DNA of 64,000 nucleotides from Salinirussus salinus (GCF_009831455.1 NZ_WOWO01000002.1:558001-622000), one strand, 5' to 3'; counted from the first letter of the stretch, positions 52,247-61,959 are shown. A program made the numbers and translations. The notes: a model not told the origin generated them from the sequence alone.

Positions 52247-53542
52247 TCAGCGACCCAGGAGAGCGCTGTAGAGTGCGGACGCGGCGGCCCGCGGGGACCC
52301 CGTGGGGAGGTGGTAGTCCAGGCGCTCGCGAGCGAAGTCGACGAGCATCGGGAGGTCGGAGAGGTGAAGCAGCTTCCGCATCGCCAGCGGGTTGCCGCCG
52401 TTGACCTCGGCGAGGGTGTCCTGGTCGGTGGCGTCGAGGTCGGCCATCAGCCGGTCGTAGCGTTCGTTGGGCGCGTAGTAGAGCAGTTCGGTCATCAGCA
52501 GCCGGGCCCGGGCTTTCGGGGCGACCTCGCTGTGCCAGAGGTCGGCGTAGGTGGACATCGCCTCCGCCGAGGTGTCCGGTTCGCGGGGCGTGAGCGCGGC
52601 GTCGGCGGTCACGGCTGCGGCGCGCGCGGACTTCATGCCCTTGCGGATCCCCTCACCCCACAGCGGGTCGACGGTCGGGACCGTGTCGCCGACCGCCATG
52701 AAGCTGTCAGTGTAGAGCGTTCCGGGGTGCTGGATGTGCGCGGAGCCGCGGTGCTGTTTGCCCTCGAGTTTCGTGGCGGTCTCGAAGCGCGGGTCGGTGT
52801 CGAGCCAGTACTCGAGGTAGTCGTCGACCGTCATCCCCTCGCGGGCGCGGTCGCTGTGGTACTCGTTCTGGATGTAACAGAGCCCGACCTTCGCGGTGTC
52901 CTCGCCGGTGTGGAAGATCCAGGAGTACCCCCCGGGTGCGAGGTCGTGGTCCAGCCGGAGCATCATCGCGTCGGTCAGGTCGGCGTAGCCTGGGTGGTCG
53001 ACCGAGACGCCCTCGAACTCGTACTCGATCCCGATGGCCTGGCGCTCGCGCTCGAGGTCCGAGACTCCCAGCTCGCGAGCCAGCGGCGCCGACGGCCCGG
53101 TCGCGTCGACCACGATGTCCGCGAAGACCTGCTCGTCGCCGTTGAACTCGACGCCGACGACGTCCCCGCCCTCGGTGATGGGCGCGGAGACCCGGGCGTC
53201 GAAGCGGTAGTCGGCCCCGCGCTCGCGGCCGTCCCGAACCAGGAAGCGCTTGAAGTCGGCGAACTCCAGCACCGCACCCGCCTGCTCCTGAACGGTGTAG
53301 TCGTTGGGCGACTCCAGCACCACCGTGTCGGTGAAGTTCATGACGACCTCGTTGGGGACCGAGAACGAGGCCATCATCGACGGGAAGGTGCCGGCGGTGG
53401 ACTTGTTGCTCTGCCGGGGGAACTCCTCCTCGGACTCTGTCTCGAGGACGAGCACGTCGTAGTCCCGGCCGGCGAGGTCGCGGGCACACTGCGCCCCCGC
53501 CGGTCCGGCCCCGGCGACCACAACGTCGTAACGGTCGTCCAT
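52247..53542 (-). CDS. Geranylgeranyl reductase family flavoprotein, 431 aa
   Basis: FAD site AGAGPAGAQCARDLAGRDYD, the GGR substrate-side phrase GGYSWIFHTGEDTAKVGL, and GDTVPTVDPLWGEGIRKGM, equivalent to the GDAAGLVDPLxGEGI of GGR enzymes. Archaeal members reduce the double bonds of geranylgeranyl lipid chains. The protein lies head-to-head with the Asp-rich gene at 53684 and 1.3 kb from a GGGP-synthase paralogue, so a lipid role is well supported by context. Confidence 0.85.
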   Translation of the reverse strand: MDDRYDVVVAGAGPAGAQCARDLAGRDYDVLVLETESEEEFPRQSNKSTAGTFPSMMASFSVPNEVVMNFTDTVVLESPNDYTVQEQAGAVLEFADFKRFLVRDGRERGADYRFDARVSAPITEGGDVVGVEFNGDEQVFADIVVDATGPSAPLARELGVSDLERERQAIGIEYEFEGVSVDHPGYADLTDAMMLRLDHDLAPGGYSWIFHTGEDTAKVGLCYIQNEYHSDRAREGMTVDDYLEYWLDTDPRFETATKLEGKQHRGSAHIQHPGTLYTDSFMAVGDTVPTVDPLWGEGIRKGMKSARAAAVTADAALTPREPDTSAEAMSTYADLWHSEVAPKARARLLMTELLYYAPNERYDRLMADLDATDQDTLAEVNGGNPLAMRKLLHLSDLPMLVDFARERLDYHLPTGSPRAAASALYSALLGR

Positions 53543-53683
53543 GGGCGTGTGTGTCGTGTTCCGCTAATCAGTCTTGCTACTCGAACTGCCACACGTCCCG
53601 CGGTCTCGTGGCCGACAGTGCCGACGCCGACACCCTCGTGGACATCACCACGCTAAAGCCCCCGCCCGACGGAGGGCCGGTCG

Positions 53684-54751
53684 ATGCTCCGAGCGAGTGC
53701 CGGCTGGGTGGCCGCCCGGGACGCGCTGCCGACCTCCGTGCAGGCGGTACTGGGCTACTACGCCGACTCCGGGGTCTTCGACTACGGGAGCCTGCGGCTC
53801 AAGAGCCGGGTCGACGACGTGACCGAGGGGCTGGTCGAGGACGCCTTCGCGGCCGTGGAGGACCGCGCCGAAGCCGAGTTCGGCGTCCCTGTCGACTTCG
53901 AGTACGACACCAAGCTCATCCTCCCGGCGAAGCTGACGCTGGGCTACCTCTACCGCCGGGACGATTGCGACGACGACCGCGCCGACCGCCTCACCCGCCT
54001 GGTGGTCGAGGCGCTCGTCGACGGCGATATGCGCGACGCGATCAACGACGAGGAGTACGACGACTTCGAGGTCGCCGTCGGCGGGGAGGCCGCGACAGAC
54101 GAGCAACGCCGCCGGGTCGCCGAACTCGCCCAGGGGACCCTCGAGGAGCGCGTTGAGGAACTCTTCTCGGAGTTTCCCGGGGGCGTCAGAGGGGCCTACG
54201 AGCGGGCCGTCGAGGTCTCGGAGCGCCACCAGGAACAGGACCCCCACTTCCGGCGGCTGATGGCCCGCGCCGAGGACGGCGACAGCGACGCCCTCGAGGC
54301 GGTCCGGGTGGAGTACCGCGACACCGATTTCCCGGACCCGCCCGAGGCCTTCGGGGAGGCCGAGCGGGACCTCCCCTACATCAAGACCCAGTACGACCGC
54401 GTGGGCGTCATCTACGAGGGGATGGTGGAGATGTACCGGGCCGCAGACCTGCCCGTCTCGCCGGCCTTCGAGCGGTCGATCGTCCTGGCGATCATCGGCG
54501 CGCAGGTCTGGCTGGACGACGTCGACGACTACGCCGCCGACATGCGCGAGGGACAGCTGACGCCGGTGACCGCCGAGTACCTGCTCGCGGACGGCGACCG
54601 CGAGGCCTACGACCGCGTGATAGACGTCGCGAACGGTTATCTCGACCTGGCGAAGACCCACGCGACCACCGCCGACTCCGCGCTGACCGGCATCGCCACG
54701 GAGTACATCTACCGCGACGGGGAGCCGGAACTGCTGCCGGGCGGCCGGTGA
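53684..54751 (+). CDS. Unknown all-helical protein with Asp-rich motifs, 355 aa
   Basis: Almost wholly helical. It has an Asp-rich run YRRDDCDDDRAD at residues 90-101 and QVWLDDVDDYAAD at 274-286, the latter close to the second Asp-rich region (QxxDDxxD) of class I prenyl synthases. These enzymes bind diphosphate-Mg through such motifs. The match is limited and I do not call it a prenyl synthase. The neighbours (geranylgeranyl reductase, GGGP-synthase paralogue) support an isoprenoid role. Start ATG 53684. Confidence 0.65.
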   Translation: MLRASAGWVAARDALPTSVQAVLGYYADSGVFDYGSLRLKSRVDDVTEGLVEDAFAAVEDRAEAEFGVPVDFEYDTKLILPAKLTLGYLYRRDDCDDDRADRLTRLVVEALVDGDMRDAINDEEYDDFEVAVGGEAATDEQRRRVAELAQGTLEERVEELFSEFPGGVRGAYERAVEVSERHQEQDPHFRRLMARAEDGDSDALEAVRVEYRDTDFPDPPEAFGEAERDLPYIKTQYDRVGVIYEGMVEMYRAADLPVSPAFERSIVLAIIGAQVWLDDVDDYAADMREGQLTPVTAEYLLADGDREAYDRVIDVANGYLDLAKTHATTADSALTGIATEYIYRDGEPELLPGGR

Positions 54752-54852
54752 ATCCGGACGAGGACGGCCGGCCAGCCGGTGTTCCGTGTGATTAGGTAAC
54801 ACGCCGTCGGTAAGTGGCTACACTTTTGATAACGGCGGCGAGAAAAACGACC

Positions 54853-56118
54853 ATGTCGCGTCTCGCGTCCCTGGTTCGACGGGTGAGCAGGTTCGGACGG
54901 CTCGTCTCGGTCGGCGGGCGGACGGTACTCTCGCTGGACACCAACCCCGTGCCCGCGGACTGGACCCACATCACGAAGGTCGACCCGGAGCGCGAGAAGA
55001 AGCTCCCGCTGGCCTACCCGCTCTATCTCTCTCACACCGGCGCGGTCTCCGTCGGCGGCTCCCAGGACGTCACCGACCACAACACCGAGGAGACCTTCGA
55101 GGTGGTCAACGCCGCCGAGGTGTCGGCCTTCCACGAGCCGAGCGCCGCCGACCACGTCACCGAACGGACCCGCGACGCCGCCGACTTCATGGCCGTCCCG
55201 GAGGTGCTCAACGGCGACAGCGAGGCGCTCGTCGGGAAACTCGGCCGGGGGATCGACCACGTCCGCGAGGAGCTGGCTCCGGCCTACATCGACGAGAAGC
55301 TCCCGCTCCCGCTGGGCGAGGGGCTCGGCGACCGGCTCTCGGCGTTTGCCGCCGCCTGGATGATGGAGGAGGCAGTCTTCGAGGCCTACATCATCATGAA
55401 CCTCGACAGCGCGGCCGCCCGCGAGGCCAACGTCACCGAGGCGGACCTCCTGGAACCGGAGGCCGCGAAACACCGCGCCATGGCCGCCGAGACCCACCTC
55501 GACAGCGAGGTGGTCTACCTGGAGTACTCGGGCACCTTCGGCGGCGACGAGGCCGTCGACATCCTGGAGGCCGTCGACGAGGGCGTCTCCTGGTCGCGGG
55601 TCTGGTACGGCGGCGGCCTCGATAACCGCGAGGACGCCCGGGCAGTCCTCGACGCGGGCGCGGACGCCGTCGTCGTCGGTAACGTCTTCCACCAGATCGC
55701 CGAGGAGGAAGGCCGCCTGTACGAGGCCGCTCGCGAGGAGTTCGCGACCACACCCGACCGGGACGCCGTTCGCGACTTCGTCGAGCGCGAGGTCGACGTC
55801 GAGGAGACACACGCCGCGAGTTATCTCTCGACGATCACCGCCGTCCCGGATCCGGAGGGTCGGGCCGCCCGCTACCTGACCGCCGGCGTCCACACCGCGC
55901 TCCAGCTTCGCGATGTCGCCGACGGACTCGACGACCCCGACGCGGCGGCTATCCGGGACGCCATCACCGAGACGCCACCCGGGGCTTCGGTCCTCGCGGA
56001 CGCCGTCGGCGACGCCGACGGGCTCGCGCGGCGGCTCGGGACGGCGCTGCTCGCCGAGCGCGCGGGCGTGGAAGACGCCGACGGGCTGCCTGCCAGTCAC
56101 ATCGGGCTCACTCTGTAG
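54853..56118 (+). CDS. GGGP-synthase/PcrB-like protein with long C-terminal extension, 421 aa
   Basis: Residues 30-280 match geranylgeranylglyceryl phosphate synthase: DWTHITKVDP (36-45), GGS (68-70), HEPS (94-97), EAYIIMNLDS (177-186), YLEYSG (222-227), WYGGGLDN (251-258) and GNVFH (276-280). This TIM-barrel family forms the first ether bond of archaeal lipids. The canonical haloarchaeal enzyme is only about 210-270 residues, while this one has an additional segment after HEPS and about 140 extra C-terminal residues. ATG 54853 has a TATA-like box (ACTTTTGAT) 27 bases before it. It is probably a paralogue with a modified role. Confidence 0.8.
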   Translation: MSRLASLVRRVSRFGRLVSVGGRTVLSLDTNPVPADWTHITKVDPEREKKLPLAYPLYLSHTGAVSVGGSQDVTDHNTEETFEVVNAAEVSAFHEPSAADHVTERTRDAADFMAVPEVLNGDSEALVGKLGRGIDHVREELAPAYIDEKLPLPLGEGLGDRLSAFAAAWMMEEAVFEAYIIMNLDSAAAREANVTEADLLEPEAAKHRAMAAETHLDSEVVYLEYSGTFGGDEAVDILEAVDEGVSWSRVWYGGGLDNREDARAVLDAGADAVVVGNVFHQIAEEEGRLYEAAREEFATTPDRDAVRDFVEREVDVEETHAASYLSTITAVPDPEGRAARYLTAGVHTALQLRDVADGLDDPDAAAIRDAITETPPGASVLADAVGDADGLARRLGTALLAERAGVEDADGLPASHIGLTL

Positions 56119-56155
56119 GGACGCCGCACTTAGGGCTCGCGTCCCCAGCCGGTGT

Positions 56156-56908
56156 ATGGCGAACCCACACCGCGAGACGGCCATCTCGGCGCTGGTAGAG
56201 CGGGACTGGCGGGCGGCCGGCGACGCCTACACCCGGGCCGCACACCGCGACCTGGGAGACGGCCGGCGCGGCGACGGCACCGGCGGGGACGTGCTCGCAC
56301 CGGGACCCCGGGACCGCCCGGCCGCCGGACTCTCCTTCCTGCTCACCGCCGGGCTGTGTTACCGCTTGGCCGGCGCCGAGGACCGCGCTCGCTACCGCGC
56401 GCTCACGGCCGCGCCGCTCGCGCTCGACGCCCGGGACCACGTCCGCGAGGGTGTCGCACGGGCCGTCTGTCAGGAGTTCGTCGCCGACGCCGCCGTCGTC
56501 CGGGGCGCCGAGGACGCCGCCGCGGAGGCTTACGACCGGGCCGAACGGCTCTACCGGGCCCACCACCCGGAGGACCCGCTCGACGCCGCCGCCGGGCCGC
56601 TGTTCGACGCCGCGAACAGCCTGCTGTTGCACGCCAGCCGGAACTACCGGGGCGTGGAGTGGGACGACCTCCACGGCCCGGACACCGGCGGCGAGGACTA
56701 CCTGGCCCACCGGCCCCGGTACAAGTCACGGGTCCTCCCGGAGGCGATCGAGCGGGTTCTCGAGGCCGGCCAGCTCCACGTCCCCCGCGGGTCGACCGAG
56801 TACAACAACGACACCTACCGCTGTCCGGACTGTGGGGAACGGGACGTCAACTACGTCGGCGGCGAGACGGTCTGTCTGTACTGTTCGGTCCGGGTCGAGG
56901 AACAGTAA
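56156..56908 (+). CDS. TPR-like protein with C-terminal zinc ribbon, 250 aa
   Basis: The N-terminal 170 residues are Ala/Arg-rich helices with repeats like YRALTAAPLALDARDHVREG and AAEAYDRAERLYRAHHPEDP, suggesting a TPR-like scaffold. The C-terminus is a zinc ribbon: CPDC and CLYC, about 25 residues apart. Possible roles are in RNA or protein binding. It follows the GGGP-synthase paralogue by 37 bases but with a different composition. Confidence 0.7.
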   Translation: MANPHRETAISALVERDWRAAGDAYTRAAHRDLGDGRRGDGTGGDVLAPGPRDRPAAGLSFLLTAGLCYRLAGAEDRARYRALTAAPLALDARDHVREGVARAVCQEFVADAAVVRGAEDAAAEAYDRAERLYRAHHPEDPLDAAAGPLFDAANSLLLHASRNYRGVEWDDLHGPDTGGEDYLAHRPRYKSRVLPEAIERVLEAGQLHVPRGSTEYNNDTYRCPDCGERDVNYVGGETVCLYCSVRVEEQ

Positions 56909-56938
56909 CGGAACCCGGACGACCGGCTGCCGCCCGCC

Positions 56939-58309
56939 TCACCGCTTGCCGAGTGCCGCCTCGAAGACCCGCTGGGCGCGCTCGTAGGCCTCGTCGCGGT
57001 CGACGACCGGGTCCGGGTAGTCGGGGGCGAGCCGATGGCGTTTCGCCGCGGGCAGGGTCGGCCAGTCGACGGCCTTCCCGGCGGGGACGTCCCGGAGCTC
57101 CGGGACGTACTCCTTCACGTAGGTCGCGCCGTCGTCGTACTTCGACATCTGGGCGACCGGGTCGAAGACCCGCACGTCCACGGAGTCCGTCCCCGTCGAG
57201 GCCGTCCACTGCCAGTTGCCGTAGTTGTTGGCCGGGTCGTGGTCGACGAGCTGTTTGGCGAACTGGCGGGCGCCCTTCCGCCAGTCGACCAGCAGGTGTT
57301 TCGTCAGGAAGGAGGCGACGTTCTGTCGCGGCCGGTTGTGGATGTATCCCTCCTCGTTCAGCTGGCGCATCCCCGCGTCGACGAAGGGGTAGCCCGTCTC
57401 GCCGCGCTTCCAGGCCTCGAACATCTCGGGGTCGTTCTCCCAGGCTATCGGGTTGGGGAATTCCTTGTAGTTCTCTGTCAGCAGCGTCGGGTTGTAGTAC
57501 AGCAGGTGGTAGTTCGCCTCGCGCCAGGAGAGCTCGTAGCGGAACTTGTCGACGTTGCGCTGTGCGCTCCCGCTCGCGGCGTCGTACCGTTCGGAGGCGT
57601 CGGCCCACACCTCCCGGATACCGAGCATGCCGGCCGCGAGATACGGCGAGAGCCGGGAGACGGCACCCACCGGGCGCTCGACGGCCAGGCGCATGTCGTC
57701 GCGGGTCTCGCTGTAGGTCTCGATCCCCGCGTCGAGAAACCGGTCGTAGCGGTCGCGGGCCGCCCGGTAGCCGGCCGCCGGCAGGTCGATATCGGCCTCG
57801 ATGTCCGGCGCCCCGGTGTCGTCAGCGGCGTCGACGATCCGGTCGCCGTCGGGTCGCTCGACGGGAGAGAGCTTCCGCTCGTCCTGCCAGTCGTCGTAGA
57901 AGCGGCTGTGGTTCTCGTATCTCGACTCGAGGCGTCGGGGGTCGACCAGGACCAGGTCCTCGACGGCCTCGGTAGGGAGCCGCTCGTCGACGCGGCGCCC
58001 GCGGTTGCGGCGCGCCGGCCGGTAGTGACGGTTGTAGTAGACCCGGTCGGCGCCGTACTCCCCGTTGACTTCAGCGAGGGTCTCCGCAGGTGCGCCGGCC
58101 CGCACGAGCAGGTCCCCGCCGAGCGAGCGGTAGCGCCGTTTCAGCTCCCGGACGCCGTCCATGAAGAACGCGCGCTGGCGTTTGCCGACCTGTCCGAGGA
58201 GGTCGGCGTCGACGACGTAGACCGGGAGCACCTCGTCGTCTGTCGCGGCCAGCGCGAGCCCGCGGTTGTCCGGTATCCGGAGGTCCCGCCGGTGCCAGAA
58301 GAGGTTCAT
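56939..58309 (-). CDS. phr: Deoxyribodipyrimidine photolyase, 456 aa
   Basis: Class I CPD photolyase, light-driven DNA repair enzyme. The N-terminal photolyase domain starts LFWHRRDLRIPDNRGLALA; the FAD-binding domain has YPFVDAGMRQLNEEGYIHNR and NYGNWQWTASTGTDSVDVRVFDP. Conserved Trp residues of electron transfer are present in these segments. Length is normal. It is alone on the minus strand. Confidence 0.95.
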   Translation of the reverse strand: MNLFWHRRDLRIPDNRGLALAATDDEVLPVYVVDADLLGQVGKRQRAFFMDGVRELKRRYRSLGGDLLVRAGAPAETLAEVNGEYGADRVYYNRHYRPARRNRGRRVDERLPTEAVEDLVLVDPRRLESRYENHSRFYDDWQDERKLSPVERPDGDRIVDAADDTGAPDIEADIDLPAAGYRAARDRYDRFLDAGIETYSETRDDMRLAVERPVGAVSRLSPYLAAGMLGIREVWADASERYDAASGSAQRNVDKFRYELSWREANYHLLYYNPTLLTENYKEFPNPIAWENDPEMFEAWKRGETGYPFVDAGMRQLNEEGYIHNRPRQNVASFLTKHLLVDWRKGARQFAKQLVDHDPANNYGNWQWTASTGTDSVDVRVFDPVAQMSKYDDGATYVKEYVPELRDVPAGKAVDWPTLPAAKRHRLAPDYPDPVVDRDEAYERAQRVFEAALGKR

Positions 58310-58367
58310 GGTGTGGGTTGGGCCGGAGTGAAAAGAGCGGTGCGGTGCGAGCCGCCCGTGTGGCCGC

Positions 58368-59054
58368 TCAGTTGTCGGCGAGCCGGTGCCCGAGATACCC
58401 TCCGAGCGCGCTCAGCCCGACGAGGTAGACCAGCGCGAACAGCGCCCCGAACGCGACGACCGCCGTGGCCGCCGGGACGAGGCCGGCCGGGAGACCGCTG
58501 GCCAGGCCGACGCCGACGAACAGCGCGACGACGAACGCGGGCAGCGCGGCGAAGACGCCGGCGATGGCGCCGACGCCCAGCCCGCTGGCGGACCGGTCGG
58601 GGTCGAGATAGCCAGCCACAGCGCCGCCCAGCGCCGGCGACAGCGGGACGAAGCCGAGGATCGTGCCGACGATCGCGCCGGCCACGCCGAGGACCCACCG
58701 CGGGGTGGGTCGACCCTCGCTGCGCGCCCGGCCGTGGGCGACGACCACGGCGACACCGACGGCCACGCTCAGGACGCCGACGGCGACGAGCCCGAGCCCG
58801 CCCCACTGGCCGAGTGCCCACAACAGGTCGACGGCCTCTGCCTCGGTCAGGACCTCCGACTGGAACTCCGAGGAGGCGATGACGTCGGCGACGGTGGCGC
58901 GGTCGACGACGTAGTACAGCGACCCGCCCACGAGCGCGCTCAGGAGGCCGACGAGGGTCAGGAGCGCACCGATCGCCCAGTCGAAGAGGCGGTCGAAGGC
59001 CACTGGAGGGTCGGAGGGACTGTTCGTCTGCTCTAGCGGGGGATTCGCTCCCAT
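58368..59054 (-). CDS. DUF5518-like membrane protein, 228 aa
   Basis: Six hydrophobic segments. The central part (GAIVGTILGFVPLSPALGG, then GAIAGVFAALPAFVVALFVG) is typical of DUF5518 proteins of haloarchaea, with an N-terminal pair of helices (LLTLVGLLSALVGGSLYYVV). Function unknown. It starts about 120 bases left of the hairpin-rich repeat element. Confidence 0.7.
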   Translation of the reverse strand: MGANPPLEQTNSPSDPPVAFDRLFDWAIGALLTLVGLLSALVGGSLYYVVDRATVADVIASSEFQSEVLTEAEAVDLLWALGQWGGLGLVAVGVLSVAVGVAVVVAHGRARSEGRPTPRWVLGVAGAIVGTILGFVPLSPALGGAVAGYLDPDRSASGLGVGAIAGVFAALPAFVVALFVGVGLASGLPAGLVPAATAVVAFGALFALVYLVGLSALGGYLGHRLADN

Positions 59055-59177
59055 GCTCGGGGATACAGGAGACGCCCCCTTAACACGCCGGCCACGTTTT
59101 CCGACTCAGCAAATCCGCGTACCGCCGCCGGTTCACACGGACGGGATTCCAGGTCCGCGGGCCGGCCAGCACGCAGT

Positions 59178-59335
59178 ACCGAACGCGAGGCCGGAGGCCG
59201 GGCGTTCGGCTTTTTTAGCGTAAATTTTTTGCGCGAGCGAGTTGCGGGCCGTCGGCCCGCAACTACATGCCGTGGCGGCTTCGCCGCCACGCGGGGCGCG
59301 AGCGAAGCGAGCCCACCCGAGCCGAAAAAAGGTAC
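59178..59335 (-). repeat. Copy A of the hairpin-rich 3' element, downstream of korB
   Basis: Read in the korB direction, TGA is followed by GTACC, six T (59330-59325), then several stems: GTGGCGGC-loop-GCCGCCAC (59272-59290), GTTGCGGGCC-loop-GGCCCGCAAC (59241-59263), CTCGCTCGCG, an A-rich stretch and a last stem pairing CCGAACGC with GCGTTCGG (59179-59216). The same order occurs at 62758-62920 after another gene. It is either a dispersed repeat or a regulatory 3' structure. Confidence 0.8.
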
Positions 59336-60199
59336 TCAGTAGAACTCCCGAACCAGGTCCATCGCGCCCTCGGGGGCGCCGTCGGGGATGTCGTACATCG
59401 GGTCCTCGAGGCCCTCGCGCTCCTCGAAGGGCACGGAGTTCTCGTCCTGGTAGATGACGCCGATGTGTTCGCGGTCGCCGGTCATGATCCGCTCTTGGGC
59501 CTGCTCGTAGTCGTGAGGGTCGTGGTCGGTCTCGGCGAGGTCGACGATGGAGTCGCGCCAGTAGTCGTAGGTGTCGACGTCGTTGAAGGTCACGCAGGGC
59601 GAGTAGACGTTGACGAAGCCGAAGCCGTCGTGCTCGATGGCCTTCTGCACGACCTCGGTGTGGCGCTGGGAGTCAGAGGAGAACGTCTGTGCGATGAACG
59701 TGGCTCCTGAGGCTAGCGCGAGCGCGAGGGGGTTGACCGGGGGCTGTTTGGGGCCTTCGGGCGTGGTGGCGGTCTCGAAGTCCTCCCGCGAGGTCGGCGA
59801 GGCCTGGCCCTTGGTCAGCCCGTAGATCCGGTTATCCATGACGACGTAACTCATGTCGACGTTCCGGCGGACCGCGTGGACGAAGTGGCCGGCGCCGATG
59901 GAGTAGCCGTCGCCGTCACCCCCCGCAACCATCACTTCCAGTTCGGGGTTGGCCATTTTCACGCCGATGCCGACCGGGAGGGCGCGGCCGTGAACGCCAT
60001 GCAGCGCGTAGCTGTGCATGTAGGTGCCGATCTTCCCCGAACAGCCGATCCCCGCCACCACGAAGGTGTTGTCGGGGTCGTTGCCGGTCTCGGCCAGGGC
60101 CTTCATCATGCCGTTCATGGTACCGAAGTCGCCACACCCCGGACACCAGGTCGGTTGCTTGTCGGATTTGAAGTCGGTGAAGCGGACGTCTGAGCTCAT
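59336..60199 (-). CDS. korB: 2-oxoacid:ferredoxin oxidoreductase beta subunit, 287 aa
   Basis: Thiamine-diphosphate subunit: TWCPGCGDFGTMNGMMKA at the N-terminus with the Cys pair, and the TPP motif GGDGDGYSIGAGHF with VMDNRIYGLTKGQ after it. Its ATG overlaps the alpha stop (ATGA). With the alpha subunit it converts 2-oxoacids (probably 2-oxoglutarate) and CoA to acyl-CoA, CO2 and reduced ferredoxin. The TGA is followed at once by the repeat element. Confidence 0.9.
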   Translation of the reverse strand: MSSDVRFTDFKSDKQPTWCPGCGDFGTMNGMMKALAETGNDPDNTFVVAGIGCSGKIGTYMHSYALHGVHGRALPVGIGVKMANPELEVMVAGGDGDGYSIGAGHFVHAVRRNVDMSYVVMDNRIYGLTKGQASPTSREDFETATTPEGPKQPPVNPLALALASGATFIAQTFSSDSQRHTEVVQKAIEHDGFGFVNVYSPCVTFNDVDTYDYWRDSIVDLAETDHDPHDYEQAQERIMTGDREHIGVIYQDENSVPFEEREGLEDPMYDIPDGAPEGAMDLVREFY

Positions 60200-61959
60200 T
60201 TGGTTGCCTCCTGGGGTTCGCGGACTGCCTGCCTGATCTCCTCTGCGAGTTCGTCGGCCTTGAATCGCACGCCTGTGTACTTGTTCACACGCTGCACACG
60301 CTCGAGCACGTCGTGTTCGATCACGTCGGCGAACTGGCCGGTCGCGTTACACTCGACGACGATGGTCGTCTCGGCCTCCTTCACCTCCTCGGTCAGGTCC
60401 GGCCGCGGGAAGATGTAGGGCACCGAGATGAAGCGCACGTCGATCCCGTCCTCGGCGAGAAACTCCATCCCCTCGCGCATGGCGCCCTCGTTCGAACCCC
60501 ACGAGAGCACGAGCGTGTCCGCGTCGGGGTCGCCGAACTCCCGGTAGTCCCACGTCTCCTCCTCGCGGGCGGTCTCGACTTTCTGCTGGCGCTTGTCGAC
60601 CTGCTCGACGCGGACCTCCTCCTCCTCGGTCCGGCGACCGAGCGCGTCGTGTTCCAGGCCGGTGGTCATGTGGGCACCGTCGGTCGTCCCGGGGAACGCG
60701 CGGGGGCTGACGCCGTCGGCGGACGGGAAGTGGGGCTGGAACCGACCCTGCTCGTCGAGCCAGGAGTCGACCTCCCCCTCGTCGACGACCTTCCCGCGCT
60801 CGACTTCGACCTCGTCCATGTCGAAGGCCTCCGGCGGGAACGTCTGTTCGGTGACCGCAAGCGCCAGGTCCGAGACGAGGAAGACCGGGATCTGGTACTT
60901 CTCGGCGAGGTTGAACGCCTCGACCGTCTTCCAGAAACACTCCGCGACCGTGGTGGGCGCGACGACGAACCGGGGGATCTCGCCGTGGCCGCCGTACAGC
61001 GTCATGTCGAGGTCGCCCTGCTCCTGTTTCGTCGGCATCCCGGTCGAGGGCCCCGAGCGCATCACGTCACAGATAACGAGCGGCGTCTCCGTCTGGGCCA
61101 CGAGCCCGAAGGTTTCGGTCATCAGGTCGATCCCCGGACCGGAGGTGGCGGTCATCGCCCGCGCACCCGACCGCGCGGCGCCGAGCGCGAGGTTGATCGC
61201 GGCGAGTTCGTCCTCGGCCTGGACGACCTTGCCGCCGTACTGGTCGATCCGCCCGGTCAGATACTCCATCACGTCCGTCGCCGGGGTGATCGGGTAGCCC
61301 GCGTAGAAGCGACAGCCGGCGGCGATGGCGCCCATCCCGATGGCCTCGTCGCCGTTCAGGAGAACGTAGTCCGCGTCGGTCGTCTCCAGGTCGTAGTCGA
61401 AGTCGTGGTCGTACTCCTCGGCGACGTACTCCTGGCCCAGCCTGGCGGCCTGCTGGTTGTTCTCGACCAGCGCCTGGCCCTTGTCCTTGAACCGCTTTTC
61501 CAGGGATTCGTCGAGGTTCTCGATCGGGAAGCTCGCCACCTCGCAGGCCGCCCCCAGCGCGACGACGTTGCGCATGATGGCGCCGCCGGCGTCCTCGGCC
61601 AGGCTCTTCAGCGGGACGTCGAGACCGACCATCCCCTCGGGGATCTCGACGTCCTGCATCGTGGTCCGCTCGCCGTCGTAGATGATGACACTCCCCTCGT
61701 GGAGCTCGTCGAGGTTCTCGTCGATGGTCCGCTCGGTGAGCGCGATGAGGATGTCGAGACGGTCGACGACACTCTCGACGCGGTCGACAGAGGTGCGTAC
61801 CTTGTACGCGGTGTACCCCCCTCGGATCCGGGACGCGAAGTCCTTGGAGGTGAAGACGTGTCGGCCTGCCCGTGAGAGTGCCTGAGCGAAGATCTTTCCT
61901 GTAGAGTCGATCCCATCGCCGGCTTCGCCGCCGATGGCCCAGTTCAGGTCGTCGGGCAT
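60196..61959 (-). CDS. korA: 2-oxoacid:ferredoxin oxidoreductase alpha (gamma-alpha fusion) subunit, 587 aa
   Basis: The gamma domain (GGEAGDGIDSTGKIFAQALS, SRIRGGYTAYKVRTS) comes first, followed from about residue 205 by the alpha domain (GDEAIGMGAIAAGCRFYAGYPITPATDVMEYL, TATSGPGIDLMTETFGLV) and the C-terminal part. The ATG at 61959 (MPDDLNWAIGGEAGDG) is preferred over a GTG three codons before. KorA rather than PorA is suggested by the subunit lengths. It faces the divergent flavoprotein gene at 62122. Confidence 0.9.
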   Translation of the reverse strand: MPDDLNWAIGGEAGDGIDSTGKIFAQALSRAGRHVFTSKDFASRIRGGYTAYKVRTSVDRVESVVDRLDILIALTERTIDENLDELHEGSVIIYDGERTTMQDVEIPEGMVGLDVPLKSLAEDAGGAIMRNVVALGAACEVASFPIENLDESLEKRFKDKGQALVENNQQAARLGQEYVAEEYDHDFDYDLETTDADYVLLNGDEAIGMGAIAAGCRFYAGYPITPATDVMEYLTGRIDQYGGKVVQAEDELAAINLALGAARSGARAMTATSGPGIDLMTETFGLVAQTETPLVICDVMRSGPSTGMPTKQEQGDLDMTLYGGHGEIPRFVVAPTTVAECFWKTVEAFNLAEKYQIPVFLVSDLALAVTEQTFPPEAFDMDEVEVERGKVVDEGEVDSWLDEQGRFQPHFPSADGVSPRAFPGTTDGAHMTTGLEHDALGRRTEEEEVRVEQVDKRQQKVETAREEETWDYREFGDPDADTLVLSWGSNEGAMREGMEFLAEDGIDVRFISVPYIFPRPDLTEEVKEAETTIVVECNATGQFADVIEHDVLERVQRVNKYTGVRFKADELAEEIRQAVREPQEATK

